From Extensimonas perlucida (GTDB lineage Bacteria; Pseudomonadota; Gammaproteobacteria; Burkholderiales; Burkholderiaceae_C), in the NCBI RefSeq assembly GCF_007655255.1, contig NZ_VMYE01000019.1:1-64000 (forward strand): 64,000 bases of DNA, in the 5' to 3' direction. Shown here piece after piece: positions 9,988-19,774 of this stretch. The notes beneath the pieces are model-generated. The model was not told where the DNA came from. It saw nothing but the letters and a program-made list of their open reading frames with translations, and searched no databases. The position numbers and the translations under genes are program-made. Each line of letters opens with the position of its first letter. The stretch's first letter is position 1.

Positions 9988-10591
9988 GAGAGTTATCCAG
10001 GGCGCCCTTGCGCTCGTAGCGCACGAAGCTGAACGGCAGGCCGCTCGCGCTCTGGTGCGTGCTGCGCGCGGTTTCGATCCACTCGGGGCCGAGCTGGGGG
10101 GCAAAGGCGTCGCCGGGGAAGTCCTGCGCGATTTCGGTGGCTTCGACGCGCGTGGCCAGCGGCAGGGCCTGGGCATAGATCTGCGCGCCGCCGATCACCC
10201 AGACAGTACCGGATTGCTCGCACAATTGAAGCGCCTCGCGCAAGTCAGATGCGCGCTCTGCGCCATTTTGGTGCCAATTTGGCTGGCGCGTGAGCACGAT
10301 GTTGCGCCGGCCCGGCAAAGGGCGAAAGCGCGGCGGCAGCGCGTCCCAGGTCTTGCGCCCCATGATCACGGGCGCACCCAGCGTGAGCTGCTTGAAGTGC
10401 GCCAGATCTTCGGGCAGGTGCCAGGGCATGCGCCCTTGGTGGCCGATCACGCCATTGGCGGCGCGCGCGTAGATCAGGCACAGCTGCAGCGTGGGGGGCA
10501 AGGCTGCGGGCTCATCGCAGCGGGAGGTGGAAGCACCAGACGGGGAAAGCCGGGAGGGCTGGGAGGGTTGGGAAGGGGGCAGGGCAGACAT
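9965..10591 (-). CDS. folA: Dihydrofolate reductase
   Basis: 208 residues, with the core DHFR domain from about residue 35. Signatures: GVIGHQGRMPWHLPEDLAHF, containing the catalytic Asp in LPEDL; APVIMGRKTW; and VIGGAQIYAQAL in the NADPH site. It regenerates tetrahydrofolate, supplying thymidylate synthase encoded nearby at 14815. The Ser/Pro-rich first ~34 residues (from ATG 10591) are not part of the fold, so a later start cannot be excluded. The C-terminal SLFIAHSA is encoded by the dispersed repeat at 9940 rather than by conserved family sequence. Confidence 0.95.
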   Translation of the reverse strand: MSALPPSQPSQPSRLSPSGASTSRCDEPAALPPTLQLCLIYARAANGVIGHQGRMPWHLPEDLAHFKQLTLGAPVIMGRKTWDALPPRFRPLPGRRNIVLTRQPNWHQNGAERASDLREALQLCEQSGTVWVIGGAQIYAQALPLATRVEATEIAQDFPGDAFAPQLGPEWIETARSTHQSASGLPFSFVRYERKGALDNSLFIAHSA

Positions 10592-10595
10592 GCCG

Positions 10596-11588
10596 CTATT
10601 GTGCGGTGCCTGCAGTGCCTGTGGCGGGCGGCTCAGCGGGCGGCGCAAGGGCTGGTCCAGCCAGCGGGTCGGCAGCAGGTTGGGCCGGCGGCGTTTGGGT
10701 AGGCGCCTTGGCCGGGCGTGCGGGCCAGAGCACGCTGGCGATCGCGAGCATCACGAACAGCATGGCGAGCCAATCCTGCCAGTGTGGCTGCTCGCCCACG
10801 ATGAAGGTAGCGCTGAGCGTGCCCACGAGCGGGATGGCCAGCACGCTCATGCCGCTGACCGCGGGTGGCAGGTCGCGCGCCATGCTGAACCAGATGAGCT
10901 GCGCGACGCCGTAGTTGACCAGCACGCCATACGCGAGGCTGAGCCACATCGGCGCAGAAAACGCCGCCACGTGCGGGGCGGGTTCGAGCAGCAGCGCGAG
11001 CGGCCACAGCGCCAGCGCGCCCAGCAGCAGCATCCACACCGTGACCACCAGCGGCGAGAGCGTGAGGTGCGCGCGCCGGAACATCAGCGTGCCCACCGAC
11101 CAGCACAGCGCCGCCCCCAGCATCCAGGCCACGCCCGTGGGGCGGCCGCTCAGGCGCTGCAGCTCGTTCCACAGCAGCAGCCCGATGGCGAGCGCCGCGC
11201 ACAGCACCGCGAGGCGCACGCGCGGGGTGATGGGCTCGGCAAAGAACAAGGCGCCCAGCACCACGGTGATGATGGGCATGGTAAAGCCCAGGATGGCCGC
11301 GCGCCCCGAGGCGAGCTCCTGCACGCCGAAGATCGACAAGGTGTGCCAGCCCAGCACGTTGGGCAGGCCCAGCAGCACGATGGCGCCCCACTCGCGCCCG
11401 CGCGGCCACATGCGCGCGCCCGTGCGCAGGGCGAGGTAAACAAACAGCCAGGCCGCGCCGAGCAGCATGGTGCTCGCACGGAAATACAAGGGCGTGAGCT
11501 GCTGCAGCGAGAGCTTCATCATGGGCCAGTTGACGCCCCACATGAGCGTGAGCACGAGCAGGCCCCAGAGTTGGCGGCGGGTGAGCAT
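10596..11588 (-). CDS. EamA/DMT-superfamily transporter
   Basis: 330 residues with about ten hydrophobic segments arranged as two EamA repeats. The first starts QLWGLLVLTLMWGVNWPMMK and the second near VAWMLGAALCWSVGTLMFRR. The family exports small metabolites such as amino acids or purine derivatives; the substrate here cannot be deduced. The cytosolic tail (~290-330) is Pro/Ala-rich. Start ATG 11588 gives a membrane segment within the first 12 residues; the longer frame to 11651 adds a polar extension. The stop is 4 bases from the folA start, so the two are probably co-transcribed. Confidence 0.85.
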   Translation of the reverse strand: MLTRRQLWGLLVLTLMWGVNWPMMKLSLQQLTPLYFRASTMLLGAAWLFVYLALRTGARMWPRGREWGAIVLLGLPNVLGWHTLSIFGVQELASGRAAILGFTMPIITVVLGALFFAEPITPRVRLAVLCAALAIGLLLWNELQRLSGRPTGVAWMLGAALCWSVGTLMFRRAHLTLSPLVVTVWMLLLGALALWPLALLLEPAPHVAAFSAPMWLSLAYGVLVNYGVAQLIWFSMARDLPPAVSGMSVLAIPLVGTLSATFIVGEQPHWQDWLAMLFVMLAIASVLWPARPAKAPTQTPPAQPAADPLAGPALAPPAEPPATGTAGTAQ

Positions 11589-11663
11589 GGTGGTGTGCGG
11601 TGCGATGGGGCGGCTTGGGCGGAAGGTGTTGGGCGGCTGGTGGCTGGGCATTGTGGCGCGGTT

Positions 11664-13529
11664 TCAGCCCTTGGTCTTTCCCGCCTCGCCTGCGTCCTCT
11701 TCCTCGTCCAGTCCCAGGGCCTCGGCGCCCAGCAGCTCGGCGGCGTCGGCTGCGGGCAGCTCCTCCACGTCGCGCAGTTTGCGTTCGATGGCGCGCGTGC
11801 GCACGCCGATGTCCTTGAATTTGTTCGCCGCGGCGTCGATCGAGCGGCGCGTGGAATCGACGATCTCGCCGAACTTGCGGAATTCCGTCTTGACGCCCGC
11901 GAGCAGGTTCCAGACCTCGGACGAACGCTTTTCGATCGCGAGCGTGCGAAAGCCCAGGCGCAGGCTGTTGAGCATGGCGGCGAGCGTGGTCGGGCCCGCG
12001 ACGACCACGCGGTAGTCGTTTTGCAGCGCCTCGACCATGCCCGGCACGCGGCAGACTTCGGCAAACAGGCCCTCGGTGGGCAAAAACAGAATGGCGAAAT
12101 CGGTCGTGTGCGGCGGGCTCAGGTATTTGGTGGCGATTTTTTTCGCTTCCTGCCGGATCGAGGCCTCGAACGCCGCGGCCGCCTGCTGCACCTGCGCGCC
12201 GTCGAGCGCCTCGTGCGCGTCGAGCAGGCGCTGGTAGTGTTCGATCGGGTACTTGGAGTCAATCGGCAGCCACACCGTGTCGTCGGCGCTCTTGCCGGGC
12301 ATCTTGATCGCGTATTCGACCAGCTCGTTGCTGCCGGGCACGGTCTTGACGTTGCGCTCGAACTGCTCGGCCGTGAGCAGGCTCTCGATGATCGCGCCGA
12401 GCTGGATCTCGCCCCAGGTGCCGCGCGTGCGCACATTGGTCATCACGCGCTTGAGGTCGCCCACGCTGCCGGCGAGGGTCTTCATCTCGCCCAGGCCCGC
12501 GTGCACCTGCTCGAGCCGCTCGCTCACGAGCTTGAACGAGTCGCCCAGGCGCTGCTCCAGCGTGGCGTGCAGCTTTTCATCGACGGTGCGGCGCATGGCT
12601 TCGAGCTTGGCGCTGTTGTCGGCCTGGATCGCCGCGAGGCGCTCGTTGAGCGCCGCACGCAATTGCTCGGAATTGTGCTGTGCGCCCTGCGTGAGCGCGG
12701 CGAGCTGCTGCGCCAGCGTCTCCTGCAGCGTGGAAAACTGCTGGTGTAACTGGCTGCCGTTGCCTTCGAGCTGGCCTTTGAGCGCGGTGGAGAGTACGCC
12801 CAGCTGCGTGCCCACGTCGGCCTTGAGCGAATCGAGCGTGGCCTGCGTGGCGCTGCGCAGCGCCTCGAAGCGCTGCGCGATCTGCTGCTCGAACGCGCTC
12901 GCGCTCTGCGCCAGCGCCGCGCGCGCGGCCTGCGTCTCGGCGACCAGCTGTTGCAGCGTGGCGCCCAGCTCGGCGCGAAAGGCGTGCAGCGTCTCGGCCA
13001 GCTCCTTGCGCGCCGCGACGGCCTCGGTCTGCGCCTGCGCAGCCAGGGCCAGCTGTGCCTTGCCTGATTCGTCGAGCCGCCCGAGCAAGGCCAGTTGCAG
13101 CGAATCGAAGCGCCCGCCCATGGAGGCGTCGAAGCCGCCGATGCGCTGCTCGAGCTTGGCCTCGAAGCTGCGCTGCGCCGCGAGCAGCTCGCCGCGCCCG
13201 CTGCGCGCCTCGGCCAGCGTCTGGTCGAGCTTGCCGTCGAGCTTCGCGCCCACGGCCTCGCGCGTGGCCTCCAGGCTCTGCGCGGTGCTCTGCGTCAAGG
13301 CACGCAACTGCTGCTCCACGCGCTCGCTGCCCGCTTCGCTGCGCGCCTCGCTGCGCGCACTGGCCTGCGCGAGCGCCTGCAGGTTCTGCTCGAGCACCCC
13401 GAGCCGCGCGAGCAAGTCCGCGGGCGTCTCCCAGCGCGGCTTGCGCAGCAGCAGCGCCAGTTGCAGCAGCACGACGAGCACGAGCAACGCGCTCGTACCA
13501 ATGATGAAGAAAAGTCCGGGGTCGCCCAT
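11664..13529 (-). CDS. rmuC: RmuC family DNA recombination protein
   Basis: 621 residues. A single membrane helix (about 7-28) is followed by a long Ala/Gln/Glu-rich coiled coil (~40-330) and the RmuC nuclease-like domain (~345-560). The domain shows TRGTWGEIQLGAIIESLL, VWLPIDSKYPIEHY and FLPTEGLFAEV. Family members limit recombination at short inverted repeats and are predicted to have a PD-(D/E)XK-like fold. Upstream on the same strand is a small membrane protein gene, separated by a dispersed repeat. Confidence 0.93.
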   Translation of the reverse strand: MGDPGLFFIIGTSALLVLVVLLQLALLLRKPRWETPADLLARLGVLEQNLQALAQASARSEARSEAGSERVEQQLRALTQSTAQSLEATREAVGAKLDGKLDQTLAEARSGRGELLAAQRSFEAKLEQRIGGFDASMGGRFDSLQLALLGRLDESGKAQLALAAQAQTEAVAARKELAETLHAFRAELGATLQQLVAETQAARAALAQSASAFEQQIAQRFEALRSATQATLDSLKADVGTQLGVLSTALKGQLEGNGSQLHQQFSTLQETLAQQLAALTQGAQHNSEQLRAALNERLAAIQADNSAKLEAMRRTVDEKLHATLEQRLGDSFKLVSERLEQVHAGLGEMKTLAGSVGDLKRVMTNVRTRGTWGEIQLGAIIESLLTAEQFERNVKTVPGSNELVEYAIKMPGKSADDTVWLPIDSKYPIEHYQRLLDAHEALDGAQVQQAAAAFEASIRQEAKKIATKYLSPPHTTDFAILFLPTEGLFAEVCRVPGMVEALQNDYRVVVAGPTTLAAMLNSLRLGFRTLAIEKRSSEVWNLLAGVKTEFRKFGEIVDSTRRSIDAAANKFKDIGVRTRAIERKLRDVEELPAADAAELLGAEALGLDEEEDAGEAGKTKG

Positions 13530-13568
13530 GGAGAGTCCGTGAGGGGAGGATTGTTCGAAAACTACGCT

Positions 13569-13617
13569 ATTGATAGCTGCTTGCGCTTGATGTATGAGCG
13601 TAGTGGGGTATTTTGAT
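13569..13617 (-). repeat. Dispersed intergenic repeat, copy 4
   Basis: Reverse-oriented copy: the minus strand reads ATACATCAAGCGCAAGCAGC and then TATCAAT. It sits 3 bases downstream of the stop of the small membrane protein gene. Confidence 0.6.
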
Positions 13618-13619
13618 GG

Positions 13620-13850
13620 TTATTTTTTGGCGCCTTTTGCCTTGCAGACCGCGCTGATGCCAGCCGCGACAAAGCCGGCGCCCAAAATACCCAGCAGCCA
13701 CTTCGTGCCGCGCGTGCCCAAGTCGAAGACCCCCGTGTCCGGGTCATTGCCGATGGGGTCGAGGAATAGGGCAATGAAGAGCAGCAGGGCGCCTATGCCG
13801 AGCAAGGCGGCGATTTCTATGCGCGCAGAGGAGGGGCGAGGCGTGTGCAT
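13620..13850 (-). CDS. Small two-helix membrane protein, function unknown
   Basis: 76 residues with two hydrophobic segments, IAALLGIGALLLFIALFL (~12-29) and WLLGILGAGFVAAGISAV (~50-68), separated by an acidic loop (DPIGNDPDTG), and a basic C-terminus (CKAKGAKK). Composition and topology are typical of a genuine small inner-membrane protein, but I do not recognise a named family. It lies upstream of rmuC on the same strand, 91 bases apart, and downstream of the palindromic element at 13866. Confidence 0.65.
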   Translation of the reverse strand: MHTPRPSSARIEIAALLGIGALLLFIALFLDPIGNDPDTGVFDLGTRGTKWLLGILGAGFVAAGISAVCKAKGAKK

Positions 13851-13865
13851 GGGTGGCGATGGGGA

Positions 13866-14049
13866 TTGAACCCAGATTGTCCATTAGGCGGTGCTGCGCA
13901 CCTACGCGGGCGCTGGCGGGCGCCTGACGGCCATTTTGGCCGCTGCCTCGGCGTCCATGGCACCGGCCATGGACTTCTCCTCAGCAGCCAAACTGCCTCG
14001 CCAGCCACCTCGCCATCATCCCGCGTCCTAATGAACAATCTGGGTTGAA
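13866..14049. repeat. ~184-bp palindromic element (possible MITE or structured RNA)
   Basis: The outer 22-base arms (13866-13887 and 14028-14049) are inverted repeats with only two mismatches, one arm reading TTGAACCCAGATTG at its outer end. Pairing continues imperfectly inward (ACGCGGG on both sides). Inside are more compact hairpins: GGTGC/GCACC, GGGCGC/GCGCC, CGGCC/GGCCG around ATTTT, and GTCCATGG/CCATGGAC. No convincing coding frame exists. On the minus strand the left end reads GGTTCAATCCCCATCGCC, which looks like a tRNA T-arm, but no tRNA body is present. Confidence 0.6.
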
Positions 14050-14122
14050 AGGGCGACGATACAGTGCCGAATGACACAAATGTCGGAAGGAGAATGCAAT
14101 CATTATTTGCTAGCATTGGGGC

Positions 14123-14377
14123 GTGAATACGAAGCAGCGCAAGACTTTGCTGTCCATTTTTGCCAAGCCAACCTCGTCCTCCGTGGTCTTTGCCGACATC
14201 GAGGCTTTGATCATCGGCCTCGGGGGTGAGGTGCATGAGCGCGCAGGCTCGCGCGTCAAGATCGTGCTGCGTGGCGAGCAGTGGCGCTGTCACCGCCCCC
14301 ATCCTGGCAAGGAGGCCAAGCGATACCAGGTCGAGGAGGCGCGCGAGTTGTTGGAACGGGTAGGAATCAAGCCATGA
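14123..14377 (+). CDS. hicA: HicA-family toxin
   Basis: 84 residues of the HicA fold: an N-terminal helix MNTKQRKTLLSIF, then VHERAGSRVKIVLRGEQWRC, HRPHPGKEAKRYQV and a C-terminal helix ELLERVGIKP. HicA toxins are small dsRBD-like mRNA-cleaving proteins. The position usually holding the catalytic His (GS-x-H) is GSRV here, as in the chromosomal subfamily with an HRPHP motif. The only in-frame start is GTG 14123. It overlaps hicB by 4 bases. A palindrome (GACACAAATGTC, 14073-14084) upstream is a candidate operator. Confidence 0.88.
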   Translation: MNTKQRKTLLSIFAKPTSSSVVFADIEALIIGLGGEVHERAGSRVKIVLRGEQWRCHRPHPGKEAKRYQVEEARELLERVGIKP

Positions 14378-14706
14378 ACACCATGACATACAAGGGTTAT
14401 ACGGCCCGCATCGAGTTCGACGAGCGGGACAATATTTTCGTCGGCCGTGTGCTCGGTCTGCGCAGCATCATCAGCTTTCATGGGGAAACGGTGGACGAGC
14501 TACGCCAAGCGATGGCAGACGCCATCGACGACTTCCTCGCAGATTGCAAGGAACGAGGAGTCAAGCCGGAAAAGCCCGCCTCGGGCAAGCTCATGCTGCG
14601 CGTGCCGCCCGAAGTGCACGGCGCAGCCCTGGTGGCTGCGCAGGCCGCAGGCAAGAGTCTGAACCAGTGGGCGACGGAGGTCATTCAAGAAGCAGCGCAC
14701 GCTTGA
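14374..14706 (+). CDS. hicB: HicB-family antitoxin
   Basis: 110 residues. The N-terminal HicB domain starts MTYKGYTARIEFDERDNIF and includes the partial RNase H-like fold that binds HicA. The C-terminus (about 63-106; KLMLRVPPEVH, AAGKSLNQWATEVI) is a ribbon-helix-helix DNA-binding segment for autoregulation. Its ATG overlaps the hicA stop (ATGA), giving coupled toxin and antitoxin synthesis. Confidence 0.92.
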   Translation: MNTMTYKGYTARIEFDERDNIFVGRVLGLRSIISFHGETVDELRQAMADAIDDFLADCKERGVKPEKPASGKLMLRVPPEVHGAALVAAQAAGKSLNQWATEVIQEAAHA

Positions 14707-14747
14707 GTGAGATCGGAGCGCGACATGCGCCAGTTGATTTGCTTCAC

Positions 14748-14802
14748 TAAAAATAGCTTCCAGCGCTTGCTGCATAAGCGCTAGAGGCACATTTGACTAT
14801 TA
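14748..14802 (-). repeat. Dispersed intergenic repeat, copy 5
   Basis: Reverse-oriented copy containing AAATAGCT, CAGCGCTTGCTGCATAAGCG and CTAGAGGC. It fills the gap between the convergent hicB and thyA genes. Confidence 0.65.
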
Positions 14803-14814
14803 TTTTCGAGGCCC

Positions 14815-15699
14815 CTACACCGCCACCGGCGCCTTGATCGCCGGGTGGTGCTGGTAGTCGCGCAGTTCAAAGTCTTCGAAGGTGTAGTCGAAGATGCTCG
14901 GCGGGCGGCGGCGCAAGTGCAGCTCCGGATAGGGGTAGGGCGTGCGGGCGAGCTGGGTTTGCACCTGCTCGGTGTGGTTGCTGTAGATATGGCAGTCGCC
15001 GCCGGTCCAGATGAAGTCGCCCACGTCCAGGTCGCACTGCTGCGCCACCATGTGCGTGAGCAGCGCGTAGCTCGCGATGTTGAAGGGCACGCCCAGGAAG
15101 ACGTCGGCGCTGCGCTGGTAGAGCTGGCAGCTCAGCGTGGCGCGTGCGCCGGGCGTTTGCGGCGGGGCCACGTAGAACTGGAAGAAGGCGTGGCAGGGCA
15201 TGAGGGCCATTTTGTCGAGCTCGGCCACGTTCCAGGCGCTCACGATGATGCGGCGCGAGTCGGGGTTGGTCTTGAGCGTGGCGATCACGGCGCTGATCTG
15301 GTCTATGGCCGCGTGCGGGTTCTCGGGCGTGGGTGCGGGCCAGCTGCGCCACTGCACGCCGTAGACGGGGCCGAGGTCGCCGTCGGGGCCGGCCCATTCG
15401 TCCCAGATCGTCACGCCGCGCTCCTGCAGCCAGCGCACGTTGCGGTCGCCGCGCAAAAACCACAGCAATTCGAGCGCCACAGACTTGAAATGCACCTTTT
15501 TGGTCGTCACCAGCGGAAAGCCCTCGCGCAGATCGAAGCGCATCTGGTAGCCGAACACGCTGCGCGTGCCCGTGCCCGTGCGGTCACCTTTGTGTACGCC
15601 ATGCGTGAACACGTGGCGCATGAAGTCCTCGTACTGCGAGCGCACGGGGCGCGCGGTGGAGGGGGCGGTTGGAGTGGGTGGGAGCGGGGGCGTCGTCAT
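14815..15699 (-). CDS. thyA: Thymidylate synthase
   Basis: 294 residues of the folate-dependent ThyA type. Signatures: [12 protein letters not shown] (dUMP phosphate-binding Arg), [13 protein letters not shown], the catalytic loop [13 protein letters not shown] with nucleophile Cys169, [19 protein letters not shown], and the terminal [19 protein letters not shown]. It converts dUMP and methylene-tetrahydrofolate to dTMP and dihydrofolate, which FolA (9965) reduces. A Thr/Pro-rich N-terminal extension of about 18 residues precedes the conserved fold. A 13-bp tandem repeat lies 33 bases upstream of the start codon. Confidence 0.97.
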   Translation of the reverse strand: MTTPPLPPTPTAPSTARPVRSQYEDFMRHVFTHGVHKGDRTGTGTRSVFGYQMRFDLREGFPLVTTKKVHFKSVALELLWFLRGDRNVRWLQERGVTIWDEWAGPDGDLGPVYGVQWRSWPAPTPENPHAAIDQISAVIATLKTNPDSRRIIVSAWNVAELDKMALMPCHAFFQFYVAPPQTPGARATLSCQLYQRSADVFLGVPFNIASYALLTHMVAQQCDLDVGDFIWTGGDCHIYSNHTEQVQTQLARTPYPYPELHLRRRPPSIFDYTFEDFELRDYQHHPAIKAPVAV

Positions 15700-15731
15700 G
15701 GTGCGGGATGGGGGGCGAAATAGGGTGTGGA

Positions 15732-15804
15732 GCGATGTCAGGCGGCGATGTCAGACAGCGATGTCAGGCAGCGATGTCAGACGGCGATGTCAGACAGCGA
15801 TGTC
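15732..15804. repeat. 13-bp tandem repeat, 5.6 units, upstream of thyA
   Basis: Five full copies of GCGATGTCAGRCR at 15732, 15745, 15758, 15771 and 15784, plus a partial GCGATGTC at 15797. Variation is confined to the last four positions of each unit (R sites). The array occupies more than half of the 134-bp gap between parC and thyA. Confidence 0.9.
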
Positions 15805-15833
15805 TCATACGGCGCGCGCGTGCTGGTTCTTTT

Positions 15834-18257
<2,424 letters not shown>

Positions 18258-18333
18258 GGGCGTATTGTGTGCGCTCGCGCTCTGTGTTTTCTTTTGCGTT
18301 CCGCGATGTGCCTTGGATCGCATGGGACTAGAA

Positions 18334-18372
18334 TGATCATACCGATCGATACGATTGATATGAATATGATCA
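18334..18372. promoter_or_regulatory. Candidate autoregulatory operator of the Phd/PIN pair
   Basis: Inverted repeat TGATCATA (18334-18341) / TATGATCA (18365-18372) around an A/T-rich centre holding further CGAT half-sites. The right arm covers the antitoxin start codon. Antitoxins of this family commonly repress their own promoter through such palindromes; binding here is inferred. Confidence 0.5.
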
Positions 18373-18638
18373 CTCAAGTCAGCGCCGTCAACTTTCGCCA
18401 GAACCTGGGCGAAATGCTCAATCAGGTGCAGTACCGCAACGACAGCATCGTCATCCACAAAGATGGCAAGCCCGTCGCAGCGCTCGTGGACGCCGAGCTG
18501 TTTGCGCGCATTCGGCGCATGCGCGAGCGCTTCGACGCGCTGAGTGGCCGCATCGCCGCGGCTTACGCTGACGTGCCCATGGAGCAGGGCCTCGCTGAAA
18601 TCGACGCGGCCGTAGCGGCCGAGCGAAAGCAGCCCTGA
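18360..18638 (+). CDS. Phd/YefM-family antitoxin
   Basis: 92 residues beginning [20 protein letters not shown], with the Phd/YefM fold: [33 protein letters not shown] and then a helical tail ([10 protein letters not shown]) that would bind the toxin. ATG 18360 and ATG 18366 are both possible starts. The stop overlaps the PIN gene by one base (TGATG). It is divergent from parC, from which it is separated by about 100 bp. Confidence 0.88.
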   Translation: MNMITQVSAVNFRQNLGEMLNQVQYRNDSIVIHKDGKPVAALVDAELFARIRRMRERFDALSGRIAAAYADVPMEQGLAEIDAAVAAERKQP

Positions 18639-19051
18639 TGCCGAGATTGCGCGTCGTGCTGGACACCAATGTGCTGGTGTCGGGCTTGGCGTACCCTGGC
18701 AGCGTGCCCGGGCGCATCGTCAGCGCATGGCGCGAGGGCGGCTTGGAGGTGGTGCTGTCGCGCTACATTCTCGATGAGCTTGTCCGAGTGTTGCCGCGCT
18801 TGCCGAAGGTGGGGCTGAGCACGGCCGAAATCCGCGATCTGGCCGACAGCCTGATGTTTTTGGCCGATTTCGTCGATCCCGTGGGCACGCAGGAGGCGGC
18901 ATTGCGTGACCCTGACGACCCGCCGGTATTGTGGGCTTTGCTGGTGGCCAAGGCCGATTACCTTGTGACGGGTGACAAGGACTTGCTGGCGCTCGCCGCG
19001 CAATACCCGATTCTTGCTCCGGCCGAATTTTGGTCACGCCATGGAGGATGA
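18638..19051 (+). CDS. PIN-domain toxin of a type II toxin-antitoxin pair
   Basis: 137 residues. PIN-fold acidic residues are visible in [20 protein letters not shown] (first Asp), DELVRVL (Glu) and [16 protein letters not shown] (last Asp). It belongs to the 'putative toxin component, PIN family' group (COG1569-like), thought to be a metal-dependent RNase. Translation is coupled to the Phd-type antitoxin by a one-base overlap. A PIN toxin with a Phd-type partner is common for VapBC-like modules. Confidence 0.88.
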   Translation: MPRLRVVLDTNVLVSGLAYPGSVPGRIVSAWREGGLEVVLSRYILDELVRVLPRLPKVGLSTAEIRDLADSLMFLADFVDPVGTQEAALRDPDDPPVLWALLVAKADYLVTGDKDLLALAAQYPILAPAEFWSRHGG

Positions 19052-19093
19052 GCGGATATGCTGCATTGTTCTGCAACACGAAGCCATACCGCC

Positions 19094-19750
19094 ATGTACC
19101 TCCCCGCTCATTTTTCCGAGACGCGCACCGAAGTTTTGCACGCGCTCATGCGCGCGCGGCCGCTGGCTGCATTGGTCACGCTGGCGGCGGGCGGGCTCGA
19201 TGCCAATCACATTCCGCTGCACCTCTCGCCCCAGGACGGCCCGCTGGGCACACTGCGCGGCCATGTCGCGCGGGCCAATCCGCTGTGGCGCGAATGCGAA
19301 TGCACTTCGGGCGTCGCTGCGCTGGCGATCTTCCACGGGCCCGACGCCTACATCACGCCCGGTTGGTATCCGACCAAGGCGCACACCGGCAAGGCCGTGC
19401 CCACCTGGAACTACGCCGTGGTGCACGCCCATGGAGCGCTGCACGTGGTCGATGACCGGGTCTGGCTGCGCGCGCACCTCGCGGCGCTTACGGCGCAGCA
19501 CGAGGCGGCTTCGGCCCAGCCCTGGCAGATTGAGGATGCACCGGCCGACTACATCGAAAAGATGCTGGGCGCCGTCGTGGGCATAGAGATCACCATCACG
19601 CGCCTCACGGGCAAGTGGAAAACGAGCCAGAACCAGGTGCCGGAAAACCAGGCCGGCGTGGCGCACGGCCTGCGCGAGCGCGCGCGGGACCATGACCTGG
19701 CCATGGCCGCTCTGGTCGAAGAGGCGGCGCGGGGGCGGGTGGTGCGGTGA
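19094..19750 (+). CDS. PaiB-like FMN-binding protein
   Basis: 218 residues of the PaiB family (FMN-binding split-barrel): MYLPAHFSE, then DANHIPLHL, GHVARANPLW, YITPGWYPTKAHTGKAVPTW and VVHAHGAL. The C-terminal GKWKTSQNQ and LRERARDHDLAMA are also typical. Bacillus PaiB represses sporulation genes; in proteobacteria the role is not established. ATG 19094 starts at the conserved MYLP. The next gene, parE, converges on it with a 24-base gap. Confidence 0.88.
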   Translation: MYLPAHFSETRTEVLHALMRARPLAALVTLAAGGLDANHIPLHLSPQDGPLGTLRGHVARANPLWRECECTSGVAALAIFHGPDAYITPGWYPTKAHTGKAVPTWNYAVVHAHGALHVVDDRVWLRAHLAALTAQHEAASAQPWQIEDAPADYIEKMLGAVVGIEITITRLTGKWKTSQNQVPENQAGVAHGLRERARDHDLAMAALVEEAARGRVVR

Positions 19751-19774
19751 GGGATTGCGTGGCCGGGCGCCGGA

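Noticed and set aside
8981-10702. 573-codon plus-strand open frame
   Set aside because: It is antisense to the phospholipase D, xth and folA genes, all of which have intact catalytic motifs.
10491-12749. 752-codon plus-strand open frame
   Set aside because: It is antisense to folA, the EamA transporter and rmuC, with Arg/Gln/His-rich shadow composition typical of high-GC DNA.
13856-13890. Possible tRNA or tmRNA 3' end (T-arm-like sequence)
   Set aside because: No acceptor, D or anticodon arms can be drawn around it; it is one arm of the large inverted repeat.
13817-14389. 190-codon minus-strand frame across the palindromic element and hicA
   Set aside because: It is antisense to hicA and low in coding character; the palindromic structure explains the open frame better.
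15732-15804. CRISPR array
   Set aside because: Units are 13 bp and contiguous with no spacers, and there are no cas genes.
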